This document shows positions 34,883-44,130 of a stretch of 64,000 bases of DNA, in pieces. The notes under the pieces were generated by a model that did not search any database, had not been told where the DNA came from, and worked only from the letters and a program-made list of their open reading frames with translations. Every line of letters starts with the position of its first letter. Position 1 is the stretch's first letter. Position numbers and translations under genes: made by a program. Source of the stretch: Paenibacillus physcomitrellae (lineage in GTDB: Bacteria > Bacillota > Bacilli > Paenibacillales > Paenibacillaceae); NCBI RefSeq assembly GCF_002240225.1, contig NZ_CP022584.1:1984001-2048000 (forward strand), in the 5' to 3' direction.

Positions 34883-36727
34883 ATGTGTGGAATTACAGGA
34901 TTTATTGAATGGGGCCGGGACCTGACGCAGGATTCCGAGCTTCTGGTGAATATGACTGAAACCCTGTCCAGACGGGGGCCGGACGGTCACGGAACTTGGA
35001 TTTCCAATCCCTGCGCCTTCGGACATCGCCGCCTGAGCGTCATGGATCCCGAGAACGGCGCCCAGCCGATGACTTTTGTGGATGAAGACACTGTGTTCAC
35101 TATCGTATACAACGGAGAAATCTATAACGCACTCGAATTAAAAAGCGAGCTCCAGCAAAGAGGCCATCATTTCCGTACGACGTGCGACACGGAAGTTCTC
35201 CTTCACTCCTATGCCGAATGGGGTCCGGGCTGTGTGGACCGGCTCAACGGCATTTTTGCGTTTGCGGTGTGGGACAGCGTGAAGCAGCATGTTTTTTTCG
35301 CAAGAGACCGTCTAGGGGTTAAACCCTTGTTCTACAGTGAACAGGACGGACTGCTGGTCTTCGGCTCGGAGCCGAAGGCGATTCTTAAACACCCGGGAGT
35401 CGAAGCGTCTGTGGACGCGGAAGGGCTGGCCGAAATTTTTGCGATTGGACCGGCTCGTACACCTGGCCATGGCGTCTACAAAGAGCTGAAAGAGCTGCGC
35501 CCGGGGCATGCGATGATTTACAGCCAGTCCGGGCTGCGGATTTATCCTTATTGGCAGCTCCAAAGCGTGGCTCATGGGGACAATGTCGAGCAGACGGCCG
35601 AGAAACTCCGCGCCCTGCTGACGGATACGGTTGAGCGTCAATTGATCTCCGATGTGCCCCTGTGCACGCTGCTGTCCGGCGGACTGGATTCCAGCGCCCT
35701 TACCGCGCTGGCCGTCAACTACTACAAACAAACCGGCCAAGGTCAGGTCCACACCTTCTCCGTAGACTATGTGGGCAACGACAAACATTTTAAAGAGCAT
35801 GTTTTCCAGCCGGGAGCCGATGGCCCGTGGATTAAACGGATGGTCGACGAGCTGCAAACCGAACATCACTATATACTGATCGACACGGATTCTCTGGTGG
35901 AAGCCTTGGATGATGCTACAAGAACCCGGGATATGCCGGGGATGGTCGATGTGGATTCTTCCCTGCTGCTGTTCTGTCATGAAATTAAAAAAGAAGCCAC
36001 CGTCGCCCTGTCCGGCGAAGCGGCGGATGAAATCTTCGGCGGCTACCCTTGGTTCCACCGTCCAGAATTACGCGATTCCGGCACCTTCCCATGGTCCGTA
36101 TCCAGCGCCTTCCGTGCCGGGCTGCTGTCGCCGGAGCTGAGAGAACACATTCAGCCGCTGGATTATGTCGAAAGACGTTATCAGGAAGCGCTGGCCGAGG
36201 TTCCCGCACTGGAAGGCGAAGACGACAACGACGCCAAAATGCGTGTACTCTCCTACCTGAACATCACCCGTTTCATGCCTACCCTGCTGGACCGCAAAGA
36301 CCGCATGAGCATGGGGGCGGGACTCGAAGTACGCGTGCCGTATTGCGATCACCGGCTGGTCGAATATGTGTTCAACATCCCCTGGCACATCAAAATGACC
36401 GGCGACCGGGAAAAAGGTATCCTGCGCAAAGCCCTTGAAGGGCTGCTGCCGGACGACGTGTTGTACCGCAAGAAAAGCCCGTATCCAAAAACACATAATC
36501 CGGCTTATTTGGACGCCGTCCGCAATCAGATGCTCACGGTGCTGGATGATCCTTCATCCCCGATTCTCCCGCTGATCGACAGCAAGAAGCTGCGCGAAAT
36601 CGCGGCAACAACCGATCCAACCTCACATCTGCCTTGGTTCAGCCAATTGATGTCCGGTCCGCAGCTGTTTGCCTATATCACCCAGGTAAACCGCTGGCTG
36701 AAGGATTATAACGTATCTATTCGATAA
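34883..36727 (+). CDS. asnB: Asparagine synthetase (glutamine-hydrolysing)
   Basis: A two-domain enzyme that makes asparagine from aspartate, glutamine and ATP. The N-terminal glutaminase has the nucleophile Cys2 in MCGITGF; the synthetase domain has the PP-loop LSGGLDSSALTAL near residue 265. Its 614 residues equal the length of B. subtilis AsnO (YisO), a paralogue used in sporulation, and it may be that paralogue. It stands alone. Confidence 0.95.
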   Translation: MCGITGFIEWGRDLTQDSELLVNMTETLSRRGPDGHGTWISNPCAFGHRRLSVMDPENGAQPMTFVDEDTVFTIVYNGEIYNALELKSELQQRGHHFRTTCDTEVLLHSYAEWGPGCVDRLNGIFAFAVWDSVKQHVFFARDRLGVKPLFYSEQDGLLVFGSEPKAILKHPGVEASVDAEGLAEIFAIGPARTPGHGVYKELKELRPGHAMIYSQSGLRIYPYWQLQSVAHGDNVEQTAEKLRALLTDTVERQLISDVPLCTLLSGGLDSSALTALAVNYYKQTGQGQVHTFSVDYVGNDKHFKEHVFQPGADGPWIKRMVDELQTEHHYILIDTDSLVEALDDATRTRDMPGMVDVDSSLLLFCHEIKKEATVALSGEAADEIFGGYPWFHRPELRDSGTFPWSVSSAFRAGLLSPELREHIQPLDYVERRYQEALAEVPALEGEDDNDAKMRVLSYLNITRFMPTLLDRKDRMSMGAGLEVRVPYCDHRLVEYVFNIPWHIKMTGDREKGILRKALEGLLPDDVLYRKKSPYPKTHNPAYLDAVRNQMLTVLDDPSSPILPLIDSKKLREIAATTDPTSHLPWFSQLMSGPQLFAYITQVNRWLKDYNVSIR

Positions 36728-36794
36728 TCGAACCGATAATCGAACTACTAATCGAACCCGGCTGAAGTAATCAAATACTAACAAACCAGCATGC

Positions 36795-36825
36795 AAAAAA
36801 GGCATCCCGCCCAGGGATGCCTTTG
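36795..36825. terminator. Bidirectional terminator between asnB and rdgB
   Basis: AAAAAAGGCATCCC pairs with GGGATGCCTTT between convergent genes. Confidence 0.85.
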
Positions 36826-36936
36826 CTTTGTTCTATAAATTAAATCCTGCCTAATGGAACGACCTATATAGTAAGGCCAACACTGGTGAATCCTGATTCC
36901 CGGCCAGCGGATAGAGACGGGGAAAAAAGCCCTCCG

Positions 36937-37572
36937 TTACAGCGGTTTCGACTGCTTCTCCAGCAGCTCCGTAAGCTTGTGCAGCGCACGGCCCCGGTGG
37001 CTGATCGCCTGCTTCTCTTCCAGGCTGAGCTCAGCCATTGTCTTCTCGTATTCAGGCAGATAGAACAGCGGATCATAACCGAATCCACCGCTGCCGGACG
37101 GCTCGGACGTAATCCAGCCCTCCACCTCGCCGTCCGCCTCCACAAAACTTCCTGTTGCCGGATCATAATAAGCCAGGCTGCAGACGAATCGGGCCGGGCT
37201 GAGCAGCGGCTGCTCCGTATCTTCGCCCAAGCTCAGTTCGGCAAGCTCGGCCAGTAATTTTTCGTTGTTCATTTCGTCAGTCGCGCCTTCACCGGCAAAA
37301 CGGGCGGAATACACGCCGGGTCTGCCGTCTAGTCGGTCTACGCACAAGCCGGAGTCGTCAGCTAGAACCGGCAGGCCCAGCCGGTCACCGACCTCTTTGG
37401 CTTTCTTGCGTGCATTTTCCGCAAAGGTCTGGCCATCTTCCACGACCTCCGGCACGTCCGGAAAGTCATACATGCTTTGAACCGGCTTTCCCAGAAAAGC
37501 CAGCGCGTGAGCGAACTCACGGACTTTCCCTTTGTTGCGCGTGGATACGATGATCGCATTCTGCTCCGTCAT
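36937..37572 (-). CDS. rdgB: XTP/dITP diphosphatase (RdgB/HAM1; YsnA-like)
   Basis: Removes non-canonical purine nucleotides (dITP, XTP) from the pool. The signature [11 protein letters not shown] is at the N-terminus, with [23 protein letters not shown] and [12 protein letters not shown] in the core and SHRGRAL near the end. Length 211 is close to the usual 195-200. It overlaps rph by four bases, as in the B. subtilis gerM-rph-ysnA order. Confidence 0.95.
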   Translation of the reverse strand: MTEQNAIIVSTRNKGKVREFAHALAFLGKPVQSMYDFPDVPEVVEDGQTFAENARKKAKEVGDRLGLPVLADDSGLCVDRLDGRPGVYSARFAGEGATDEMNNEKLLAELAELSLGEDTEQPLLSPARFVCSLAYYDPATGSFVEADGEVEGWITSEPSGSGGFGYDPLFYLPEYEKTMAELSLEEKQAISHRGRALHKLTELLEKQSKPL

Positions 37573-38318
37573 GCCTGCGCTCCGCCTCCAATTTTGTCAG
37601 CTATGGCCCCCAGCGCCTCACGCTGCTGAGTAATCATTTCGCTGATGCCTTTCTCCGCCAAAGCGAGCAAGCCATTTAATTCGTCCCGGGAGAATGGATT
37701 CTCTTCGCCTGTTCCCTGGACCTCTACAAATTTGCCCTGCCCTGTCATAACAACGTTCATATCGACTTTCGCTTTGGAATCCTCTTCATAATTCAAATCC
37801 AGCAGCAGCTGTTCCCCGATCACACCAACGCTGACGGAAGCCAGATAATCCGTTACCGGAAATACAGGCAGATTATGTTTCACCGCCAGCTTGTGAATCG
37901 CCATCGTCATCGCCACGAAAGCACCCGTAATCGAGCTTGTCCGCGTACCGCCGTCGGCTTGAATAACGTCACAATCGATCAGCACGGAACGTTCGCCAAG
38001 TGCCTCCAGATTAACAACCGAACGAAGCGCCCGGCCGATCAGGCGCTGGATTTCCATTGTACGGCCCGTCAATTTGCCTCGGCTGGCTTCGCGCTGATTG
38101 CGGGTATGGGTCGCGCGGGGCAGCATCGAATATTCGGCTGTTACCCAGCCTTTGCCTTGTCCCTTCATAAAAGGAGGAACCCGTTCTTCCACCGTTGCTG
38201 TACAAATCACCTTTGTATCGCCTACTTCAATGAAGACGGATCCTTCCGCATATTTATTCGTATTTACCGTAAGTGTCATTGCTCTACGCTCATCCTGAGC
38301 ACGGCCATCCAGTCTCAT
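37569..38318 (-). CDS. rph: Ribonuclease PH
   Basis: A phosphorolytic 3'-5' exoribonuclease that trims tRNA 3' ends. It opens [12 protein letters not shown] and has [38 protein letters not shown] and [11 protein letters not shown] place the start at the ATG at 38318, matching the family N-terminus, with AGGAGG upstream; the frame extends 53 codons further without family-like sequence. It is co-transcribed with rdgB. A terminator separates it from gerM. Confidence 0.96.
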   Translation of the reverse strand: MRLDGRAQDERRAMTLTVNTNKYAEGSVFIEVGDTKVICTATVEERVPPFMKGQGKGWVTAEYSMLPRATHTRNQREASRGKLTGRTMEIQRLIGRALRSVVNLEALGERSVLIDCDVIQADGGTRTSSITGAFVAMTMAIHKLAVKHNLPVFPVTDYLASVSVGVIGEQLLLDLNYEEDSKAKVDMNVVMTGQGKFVEVQGTGEENPFSRDELNGLLALAEKGISEMITQQREALGAIADKIGGGAQA

Positions 38319-38436
38319 GTTCCTGTTGTCCTCCTTAAATTCCCCATTATGCGGGGGCCTTGCTCCCCTTATTCTACCAAAGTCACCCGGCAAAAGCACC
38401 CTGCCTTCGCAGTCCTTGCCCCGCAAAAGCCATAGG

Positions 38437-38463
38437 CAAAAAAAAGAGACCGCCTGGTCTCTG
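38437..38463 (-). terminator. Terminator between gerM and rph
   Basis: On the minus strand AGAGACC-AGGC-GGTCTCT followed by eight T. Confidence 0.85.
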
Positions 38464-38557
38464 ATGTTTTGGTCCATCCCGGATGTGTGCTTGAGATCCG
38501 GTACAGGAGTTTCCAGCCTAAGTCAGTTTATCCGTTTTTGTCCGGGAACATCCCTGT

Positions 38558-39925
38558 TTATACGGACAAATCGTTGATTTTTTCCGGCCGGGTAACCGGG
38601 CTGCTGTAGGTTTTATTTTCGGTGTCCACCACATTTTTGCTGTCGTTAAACGTAATATTGACCTTGCTTCCTTTGGCGTTCTCTGTAACGGTGAGTACAA
38701 CCGCCTCCAGCATTTGCGACGGAATCCGCTCGCCGCTTTCGAACATGTCATCATTCAGTGCGACGTTCACCACATCGTCCTTGGAAGTATCCACCGACTT
38801 CAGGGAAGCCGTTTCGGTGAGCACCTGCTCAAGCCCGTCCCCTTGCTGCGGACCGTCAATCAATTGGCCAAGCGCTGCCTTCAGCGGATCATCGCTGTTT
38901 GGAACAAAGCGGGTTACGGGTACAAAATAAGAGGACCCGTCTTCCGAGGTAGCGGTGAAATAAACCGTCACAGGTGTCGTTTGAGAAACGCTTGCTCCCC
39001 CGTTTAATTCCAAATTGATGCCTACGGCGCGGCTTAACGGGTATGGAATTGGCGTATGGTCAACCGGCATTTCGTTTAAACGCTGCCCGTCCACCCATAC
39101 CTCGACGGAGTCTATGCCGGGCTGCTCGGTAAGCGTCCAGGTCACGGCCTCCATAACTTTTCGTTCATCCGCTTTGTCGTAGCCTTCGAAGTTTTTGGAA
39201 AACTCAACGACGGCCAGCTTCTGATCGGCTTTGACCGTTACACTTTTGACTTCGGTGCCTTCCGGCAGAATGCCGTTAAATCCTAATGGGAGCTCGCTTT
39301 GATAAGGGCCGTTCTTCACCAGGGTTTCAAGGCTCTTGACCAGTTTGTCGTTAGTGACTTCTCCGCTGGCCGCCTGTCCCTGTTCGTCTGCGGCCTTCGA
39401 CGAATCCTGGACTTCCGCCGAAGTGTTATGGGCTTGCTGTCCGCCTTCATCTGCTGAATCTTCCGCGTTTGCCGAATCATCGGCAGCGGCTGCCAGGTCC
39501 TGCTCGTCCGCTTCAGACAAGCTTGAAGGGTTGGCGGTATTGTCCGCAGCGCTTTCCTCTTCAAGCGGATCGGCCGCAGAGGTTTGCTGAGCCTCTGAAT
39601 GGGTTGAAGCTGCACCTGTTGAAGCTGTACCATCCGTATTTTGCACGCTGTCTGCAGTGCCTCCGTCTCCGTCAATTGGCAGTGACACCGGGGCTAGCAG
39701 CCCTTGTCCATTGTCCAGATAGACCGTTGTCAAAGCTGCCGGATCATGCTGCACTTCTGCTGCAGTCGGCGTTTCGCCGCTCAGCATTTGAGCTTCTACA
39801 TTGGCTGGAGGCGCGTCGATCGTGCCGGAAGGGCCGGCTCCGATCAAGGAGCAGCCTGATAAAATAAGCGGCAGCGCAACCGCGCCGGCGGCGGCAGTCT
39901 TTTTCCAGTGTTTCATACGTTTCAT
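38558..39925 (-). CDS. gerM: GerM-like sporulation/germination lipoprotein with a long acidic insertion
   Basis: A 455-residue lipoprotein (lipobox LILSGC) with two GerMN domains. In B. subtilis GerM acts in the engulfment-stage channel between mother cell and forespore. The first domain is interrupted: its first strand (TTVYLDNGQG, 66-75) is followed by about 104 Ala/Asp/Glu/Ser/Gln-rich residues (86-189) before the domain resumes at LVKSLETLVKNGP. The second domain begins near 310. The order gerM-rph-rdgB matches B. subtilis, which supports the assignment. Confidence 0.92.
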   Translation of the reverse strand: MKRMKHWKKTAAAGAVALPLILSGCSLIGAGPSGTIDAPPANVEAQMLSGETPTAAEVQHDPAALTTVYLDNGQGLLAPVSLPIDGDGGTADSVQNTDGTASTGAASTHSEAQQTSAADPLEEESAADNTANPSSLSEADEQDLAAAADDSANAEDSADEGGQQAHNTSAEVQDSSKAADEQGQAASGEVTNDKLVKSLETLVKNGPYQSELPLGFNGILPEGTEVKSVTVKADQKLAVVEFSKNFEGYDKADERKVMEAVTWTLTEQPGIDSVEVWVDGQRLNEMPVDHTPIPYPLSRAVGINLELNGGASVSQTTPVTVYFTATSEDGSSYFVPVTRFVPNSDDPLKAALGQLIDGPQQGDGLEQVLTETASLKSVDTSKDDVVNVALNDDMFESGERIPSQMLEAVVLTVTENAKGSKVNITFNDSKNVVDTENKTYSSPVTRPEKINDLSV

Positions 39926-40057
39926 GAATGGGGTCCTCCCTACGTTTATTGGGCTGGTTTGTACTACTATGTATACGAGCCTTCTTTTGAAAAATAACTA
40001 TATTTTTTGCAGATTTGGACAACTTATTAAAGATGCTGAGAATGAGGTGAACTAGAA

Positions 40058-40630
40058 ATGGAAGAACCCAAAATTCCTTATGCCCTGAATAGTAAGAAGG
40101 TCGCAGAGGCCACGAAATACTGGCTGGAGAAACGCGGCGTGAAGCTCGAGGAAATCGCTGAGCTGGTCTTGCTGCTGCAGAAGAAATATTACCCGAACCT
40201 CACTATGGAAGAGTGCCTGCATAACGTGGAACGGGTCTTGTCCAAACGGGAAGTGCAGAACGCGGTGCTTACCGGGATTCAACTGGATATTCTATGCGAG
40301 CAGGACCTGCTCATTCCCGAATTGCAGGATATGATCAAATACGATGAAAGCTTATACGGGGTAGATGAAATTCTTGCCTTTTCGATTGTCAACGTGTATG
40401 GAAGCATTGGATTCACAAACTATGGTTATGTGGACAAACTCAAACCCGGTGTGCTGGAGCGTCTCAACGACAAAAGCCTCGGGCCGGTCAACACTTACCT
40501 GGATGACATCGTAGGAGCCGTAGCGGCCGCAGCAAGCAGCCGGATTGCTCATCGCAAGCAGGCTGAACGCGAACAAGCCAGCGGTGAGGATTCTGTGGAT
40601 ACACTGGCTGAGAAAGGAACCTCTCTGTAA
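40058..40630 (+). CDS. pgpA: Phosphatidylglycerophosphatase A family protein (YutG-like)
   Basis: A 190-residue protein of the PgpA family, the YutG type in Bacillales. PgpA removes phosphate from phosphatidylglycerophosphate to make phosphatidylglycerol. Visible family features are the QLDILCEQD stretch, DEILAFSIVNVYGSIG and NTYLDDIVGAVAAA. It lacks clear membrane helices apart from a weakly hydrophobic middle. The ATG follows AGGTG. It is a single gene with a terminator. Confidence 0.82.
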   Translation: MEEPKIPYALNSKKVAEATKYWLEKRGVKLEEIAELVLLLQKKYYPNLTMEECLHNVERVLSKREVQNAVLTGIQLDILCEQDLLIPELQDMIKYDESLYGVDEILAFSIVNVYGSIGFTNYGYVDKLKPGVLERLNDKSLGPVNTYLDDIVGAVAAAASSRIAHRKQAEREQASGEDSVDTLAEKGTSL

Positions 40631-40637
40631 AAAGATA

Positions 40638-40686
40638 AAGCTGTCCAGGACGGATCTTCCGATCTTGTCTTGGACAGCTTCTTTTT
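40638..40686. terminator. Bidirectional terminator between the PgpA-like and MBL genes
   Basis: AAGCTGTCCA pairs with TGGACAGCTT between convergent genes. Confidence 0.8.
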
Positions 40687-40696
40687 AGCTTAGAAT

Positions 40697-41740
40697 TCAA
40701 TAAATTCGGGCTGCCTTACGGCTGCTGAACTGATAAAGTCCACGTTCCCCCAGTTCCATTTCCGCCTCATTTCTGTGCACCAGAAGAGCCAGATGCGCCA
40801 ACGTTTCCGACATGGCGAAACGCATCTGATGAATGCCGGGCCTCATCCCGAAGAGGGCTTCGCAGATCTTGAAGCCGGTTTGGGTTCCTTCCTGCTTCAG
40901 CAGACCGGCCACCTTGGCCAAACGTTCCTCATGATGATCAAGCAGCTGCTGCACTCTTGAATGAAAGGAATCAAACGGATGACGATGCCCCGGAAAAGCG
41001 GTATTTACCTCAAATTGTCCCAGCTTCCGCAAGCCGTCCATGAAGGTCTGAAGCGGCTGCTCATCTCCCCCAGGATAGAAGCTGATATTAGGCGAGATTT
41101 GCGGCAGTACGGCATCCCCGCAGAGCATCATACGTTCTTCGGCCTGATAAAAGGATAAATGGCCGGTTGCATGCCCGCCGGTCAAAACAGGCTGCCAGAG
41201 CCAGCCTCCCATTTCAAGCTGCCGGCTTTCATCGATATAGGTCACTTCCGGCATCGGCTCAACCTGCTGGTAGAAGCTCTCCAAATGCTCCGGCAGCTGC
41301 CGGACAAGCGGCTCTGGAAAACCATGCTGCCGGAACAGCTCCGGCAGGGCTCGGTTCATGGACCTGTCCGGCTGCCACATCCGGAGTGCTTCACGGTGAG
41401 CTTCCTCTGACATCAGCACGGGTGCACCAAATTGCTGCTGAAGCCAGCCAGCCATACCGAAATGATCAGGATGATGATGGGTAACGATAATTTGTTTGAC
41501 CTGCTGCGGGCCAATCCCGAATCTCTCCCGTATCCTCTTCCATTCTTGCTTCGTTATGTCCGAGCGCGGACCCGGGTCAATAATCGTCACCCCGCCGGAT
41601 TTCGGCTCACGCAGCAGATAGCTGTTAACGAACCTCAGCGGGGGCGCCATCGAGATCGGAAGCTGAACCAATCTTCCGTCCAGCCATTCTTTGCTCCCGG
41701 GCCCTTCCGGATTTCCTGTCATCTCAAGCTTCTCAGCCAT
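40697..41740 (-). CDS. Metallo-beta-lactamase-fold hydrolase
   Basis: A 347-residue soluble hydrolase. The zinc motif THHHPDHFG is present, with further ligands in TGGHATGHLSFY, CGDAVLP and FPGHRHPFDS. The C-terminal helical extension (about 255-347) resembles the winged-helix tail of the YqgX/LACTB2-like branch. Substrate unknown. Its ATG lies one base beyond the methyltransferase stop, so the two are co-transcribed. Confidence 0.9.
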   Translation of the reverse strand: MAEKLEMTGNPEGPGSKEWLDGRLVQLPISMAPPLRFVNSYLLREPKSGGVTIIDPGPRSDITKQEWKRIRERFGIGPQQVKQIIVTHHHPDHFGMAGWLQQQFGAPVLMSEEAHREALRMWQPDRSMNRALPELFRQHGFPEPLVRQLPEHLESFYQQVEPMPEVTYIDESRQLEMGGWLWQPVLTGGHATGHLSFYQAEERMMLCGDAVLPQISPNISFYPGGDEQPLQTFMDGLRKLGQFEVNTAFPGHRHPFDSFHSRVQQLLDHHEERLAKVAGLLKQEGTQTGFKICEALFGMRPGIHQMRFAMSETLAHLALLVHRNEAEMELGERGLYQFSSRKAARIY

Positions 41741-41741
41741 C

Positions 41742-42491
41742 TTACATCCTTCTCCCCACCATAATCATACGTTTGGATTTATATTGATCATACGGATCTT
41801 TATCGCTGTAACTCCCGTGAACCGCCTCAATCTTCAGACCAGCCTCTCCCAGCATCCACTCGAACTGGTCCCGAGAATAAAGCTTTATACGTTCCTCATA
41901 TTGTCTTGTCTCGCCCGGGTCGCCTTCGGCATTGATGATTTCGATCTTCTTCTTCACAAAGCCGTTCTCCATCCAGCGGGTTTCTTTAATTAGTTGTCCA
42001 TCATCAATCCGCTCGGACTGCGGGACCAAATGGCGTATCGTATATTCGGCATTCAGGAAGTCGATTACAAACCGTCCAGACGGTTTCAATACTCTCCGTA
42101 TTTCCTCCAGCACTTTAAGGTGCTCTGAATCCTGAATAAAATAGCCAAAGGAGGTGAACAGATTGATTACCGCATCAAACTGCCCGTCGGCAAGCGGGAG
42201 ACTTCGCATATCGGCTTTCAGCCAGGTAATGAGACCGTCCGGATCCTGTTTGATCGCCTCACGCAGCAGCATCTCCGACAAATCAACCCCGGTCATGTGA
42301 TAACCGGACTGCTGAAGCGCCAGCGAGTGCCTTCCGGTTCCGCAGCATAAATCCAGCATTTTTGCTCCAGGTTCAAGGCCCAGCCACTCGATCATCTGCC
42401 GGACTTCCTGCCTCGCCCCCTGCTCATCCCGGTGTTTATAAACAAGCAAGTAATCTTCGCCAAAGCTGTGCTCGTACCATTCCGCCATCAT
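41742..42491 (-). CDS. Class I SAM-dependent methyltransferase
   Basis: A cytoplasmic methyltransferase with the SAM-binding motif MLDLCCGTGRHS (LCCGTG) and later strands VTGVDLSEMLL, INLFTSFGYF and SGRFVIDFL, matching the small Methyltransf_25/31-like group. The start is ATG 42491 or the adjacent ATG 42488, both behind AAGGAG; the frame extends to 42545 without a ribosome site. The target is unknown. First gene of a two-gene unit with the MBL hydrolase. Confidence 0.88.
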   Translation of the reverse strand: MMAEWYEHSFGEDYLLVYKHRDEQGARQEVRQMIEWLGLEPGAKMLDLCCGTGRHSLALQQSGYHMTGVDLSEMLLREAIKQDPDGLITWLKADMRSLPLADGQFDAVINLFTSFGYFIQDSEHLKVLEEIRRVLKPSGRFVIDFLNAEYTIRHLVPQSERIDDGQLIKETRWMENGFVKKKIEIINAEGDPGETRQYEERIKLYSRDQFEWMLGEAGLKIEAVHGSYSDKDPYDQYKSKRMIMVGRRM

Positions 42492-42593
42492 ACCGACTCC
42501 TTCTTGTTCTCCGGTTCCCTTTATTTTATAACCCTTTGCTTCCATTTCATATACCCTATTAACTTAAACAGGAATCTTCCTGCCTAACATGCA

Positions 42594-42635
42594 AACAAGC
42601 AGCAGCCGGGACTACCCCCGGATCTGCTGCTTGTT
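42594..42635 (-). terminator. Terminator after the foldase gene
   Basis: A long stem AACAAGCAGCAG/CTGCTGCTTGTT with an inner CCGGG/CCCGG stem, followed by a short T-containing tract. Confidence 0.65.
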
Positions 42636-42657
42636 AGCTTTAGCTCTTGCAAAGAGA

Positions 42658-43887
42658 TTATTCGTTTGTTGTCGCTCCGTCTTCGCCAGCTGTTTCAGCG
42701 GAAGCCGCGCTGCTGTCCAGCGAATTATTAATCGTAGATTTGGATCTCAAATCATCCAGCCAAGAAGTCGACATCGTGGACACCTGTTGGGTAACCAGCA
42801 GGTCTTTGATCTCGCCTTTCTTCTCGTCCAGGGTAGCGCTGTGTGCAGCCTTAGTATCCGTAGCTTTAACTACTGCAAATTGGCCGTCGGACGTTTTAAC
42901 CGCGCTGCTGATGTCCCCTTTCTTGAGGGAGAAAGCAGCTGTTTCAATCGCCGGATCTACCGTTCCCGAATCCTTCGCAAAGAAACCAAGGTCGCCGCCG
43001 TTGTCTTTGGTAGCTGTATCCGTAGATTTCTCTTTAGCCAAAGCGGCAAAGTCAGAGCCGCCTTTCAGCTGGGAAATAATATCGTTGGCTTCTTTTTCAG
43101 TCGCCACTACGATTTGGGAGGCTTGTACCTGAGCAGGCGTATCGAATTGGGCTTTGTTCTGATCAAAGTAAGACTTAATCTGATCATCCGTTACCGTTAC
43201 TTTAGGTTCAAGCAGCTTGCGGATTTGAGCTTCTTTCTTAAGCTGATTCTGGAAATCATCAGCGGTCATGCCATATTGGGCAAGCAGCTGGTTCAGTGCA
43301 TCTTCGGAACCGAACTGCGTGATGTAGAAATCTCTTTCTTTCTTAATGTCGGCGTCAGTAACCTCAACGTTAGCTTTAACGGCTTCCTGACGGATCAGCT
43401 CGTCGTCGATCATTCCGCTGAGTGTTTGTTCACCGCCGGCTTTAACCAAAGCATCGTACAATTGGCCTTTTGTAATCTTGGCGTCGTTGACAGTAGCCAC
43501 GGCTTTCTCGGAATCCTTCTGAGCAAACGGACTTGTGAACAAAGAAATGACAAGCAGAACGGCCAGAATGAGCGAAATTCCCATCCACAAGCCGCTGTTT
43601 CCGCGTTTCACCGGCGGTTCTTCATTCGCAGGAGCTGCTTCGGAAGCGTCTTCGGCTTGCATAACGGCCAAAGCCTCACTGTTCGCGTCAAGACCGGTCA
43701 CCAGCGGGCCTTCTTCGCCACTTTTGTCTTCAGCGCGTACTTCTTGCTCTTGAACTTCTTCAGGAGCTTGTCCGACCGCGTCCGCTGCTTCTTTATGTTC
43801 AGCTTCAGCCTCGTGCACCTGCTCTTCTTTTACAGGCTCGGAAGCGTTAGGGTCTACTCCCTGCAAATCTTTTTTCTCTTCAGTCAT
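42658..43887 (-). CDS. Membrane-anchored parvulin-type peptidyl-prolyl isomerase (SurA/PrsA-like)
   Basis: A 409-residue extracytoplasmic foldase. An acidic cytoplasmic N-terminus of about 95 residues, rich in Glu and Ala, precedes one helix (99-118, LWMGISLILAVLLVISLF). A SurA-type N-terminal chaperone domain (125-225) and a PPIC domain (about 240-335, VQASQIVVATEKEANDI then DLGFFAKDSG) follow. Unlike PrsA it has no lipobox and is tethered by a helix with a long inside tail. It is divergent from the M20 peptidase gene. Confidence 0.9.
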   Translation of the reverse strand: MTEEKKDLQGVDPNASEPVKEEQVHEAEAEHKEAADAVGQAPEEVQEQEVRAEDKSGEEGPLVTGLDANSEALAVMQAEDASEAAPANEEPPVKRGNSGLWMGISLILAVLLVISLFTSPFAQKDSEKAVATVNDAKITKGQLYDALVKAGGEQTLSGMIDDELIRQEAVKANVEVTDADIKKERDFYITQFGSEDALNQLLAQYGMTADDFQNQLKKEAQIRKLLEPKVTVTDDQIKSYFDQNKAQFDTPAQVQASQIVVATEKEANDIISQLKGGSDFAALAKEKSTDTATKDNGGDLGFFAKDSGTVDPAIETAAFSLKKGDISSAVKTSDGQFAVVKATDTKAAHSATLDEKKGEIKDLLVTQQVSTMSTSWLDDLRSKSTINNSLDSSAASAETAGEDGATTNE

Positions 43888-44130
43888 TAATACGTGACTC
43901 CCTTCTGAATTTCTAAGCTTTTATTAAGATACCAGAAATTTGATGTAAAAACCTTAACGTTTACTAAAAATTATTCTTCATCTTTTTAAGGTTATATTAA
44001 GGTTAGCCAAAAAAACAAGATTCATCCATGTTTATCCAATGGACAAACGTGCGCGGACTCCATTTCCGCTGTCAACCAAAACGTAGTACAATAGACCATA
44101 GATTGATGTCAGGGAGGATTAAATAATCAA

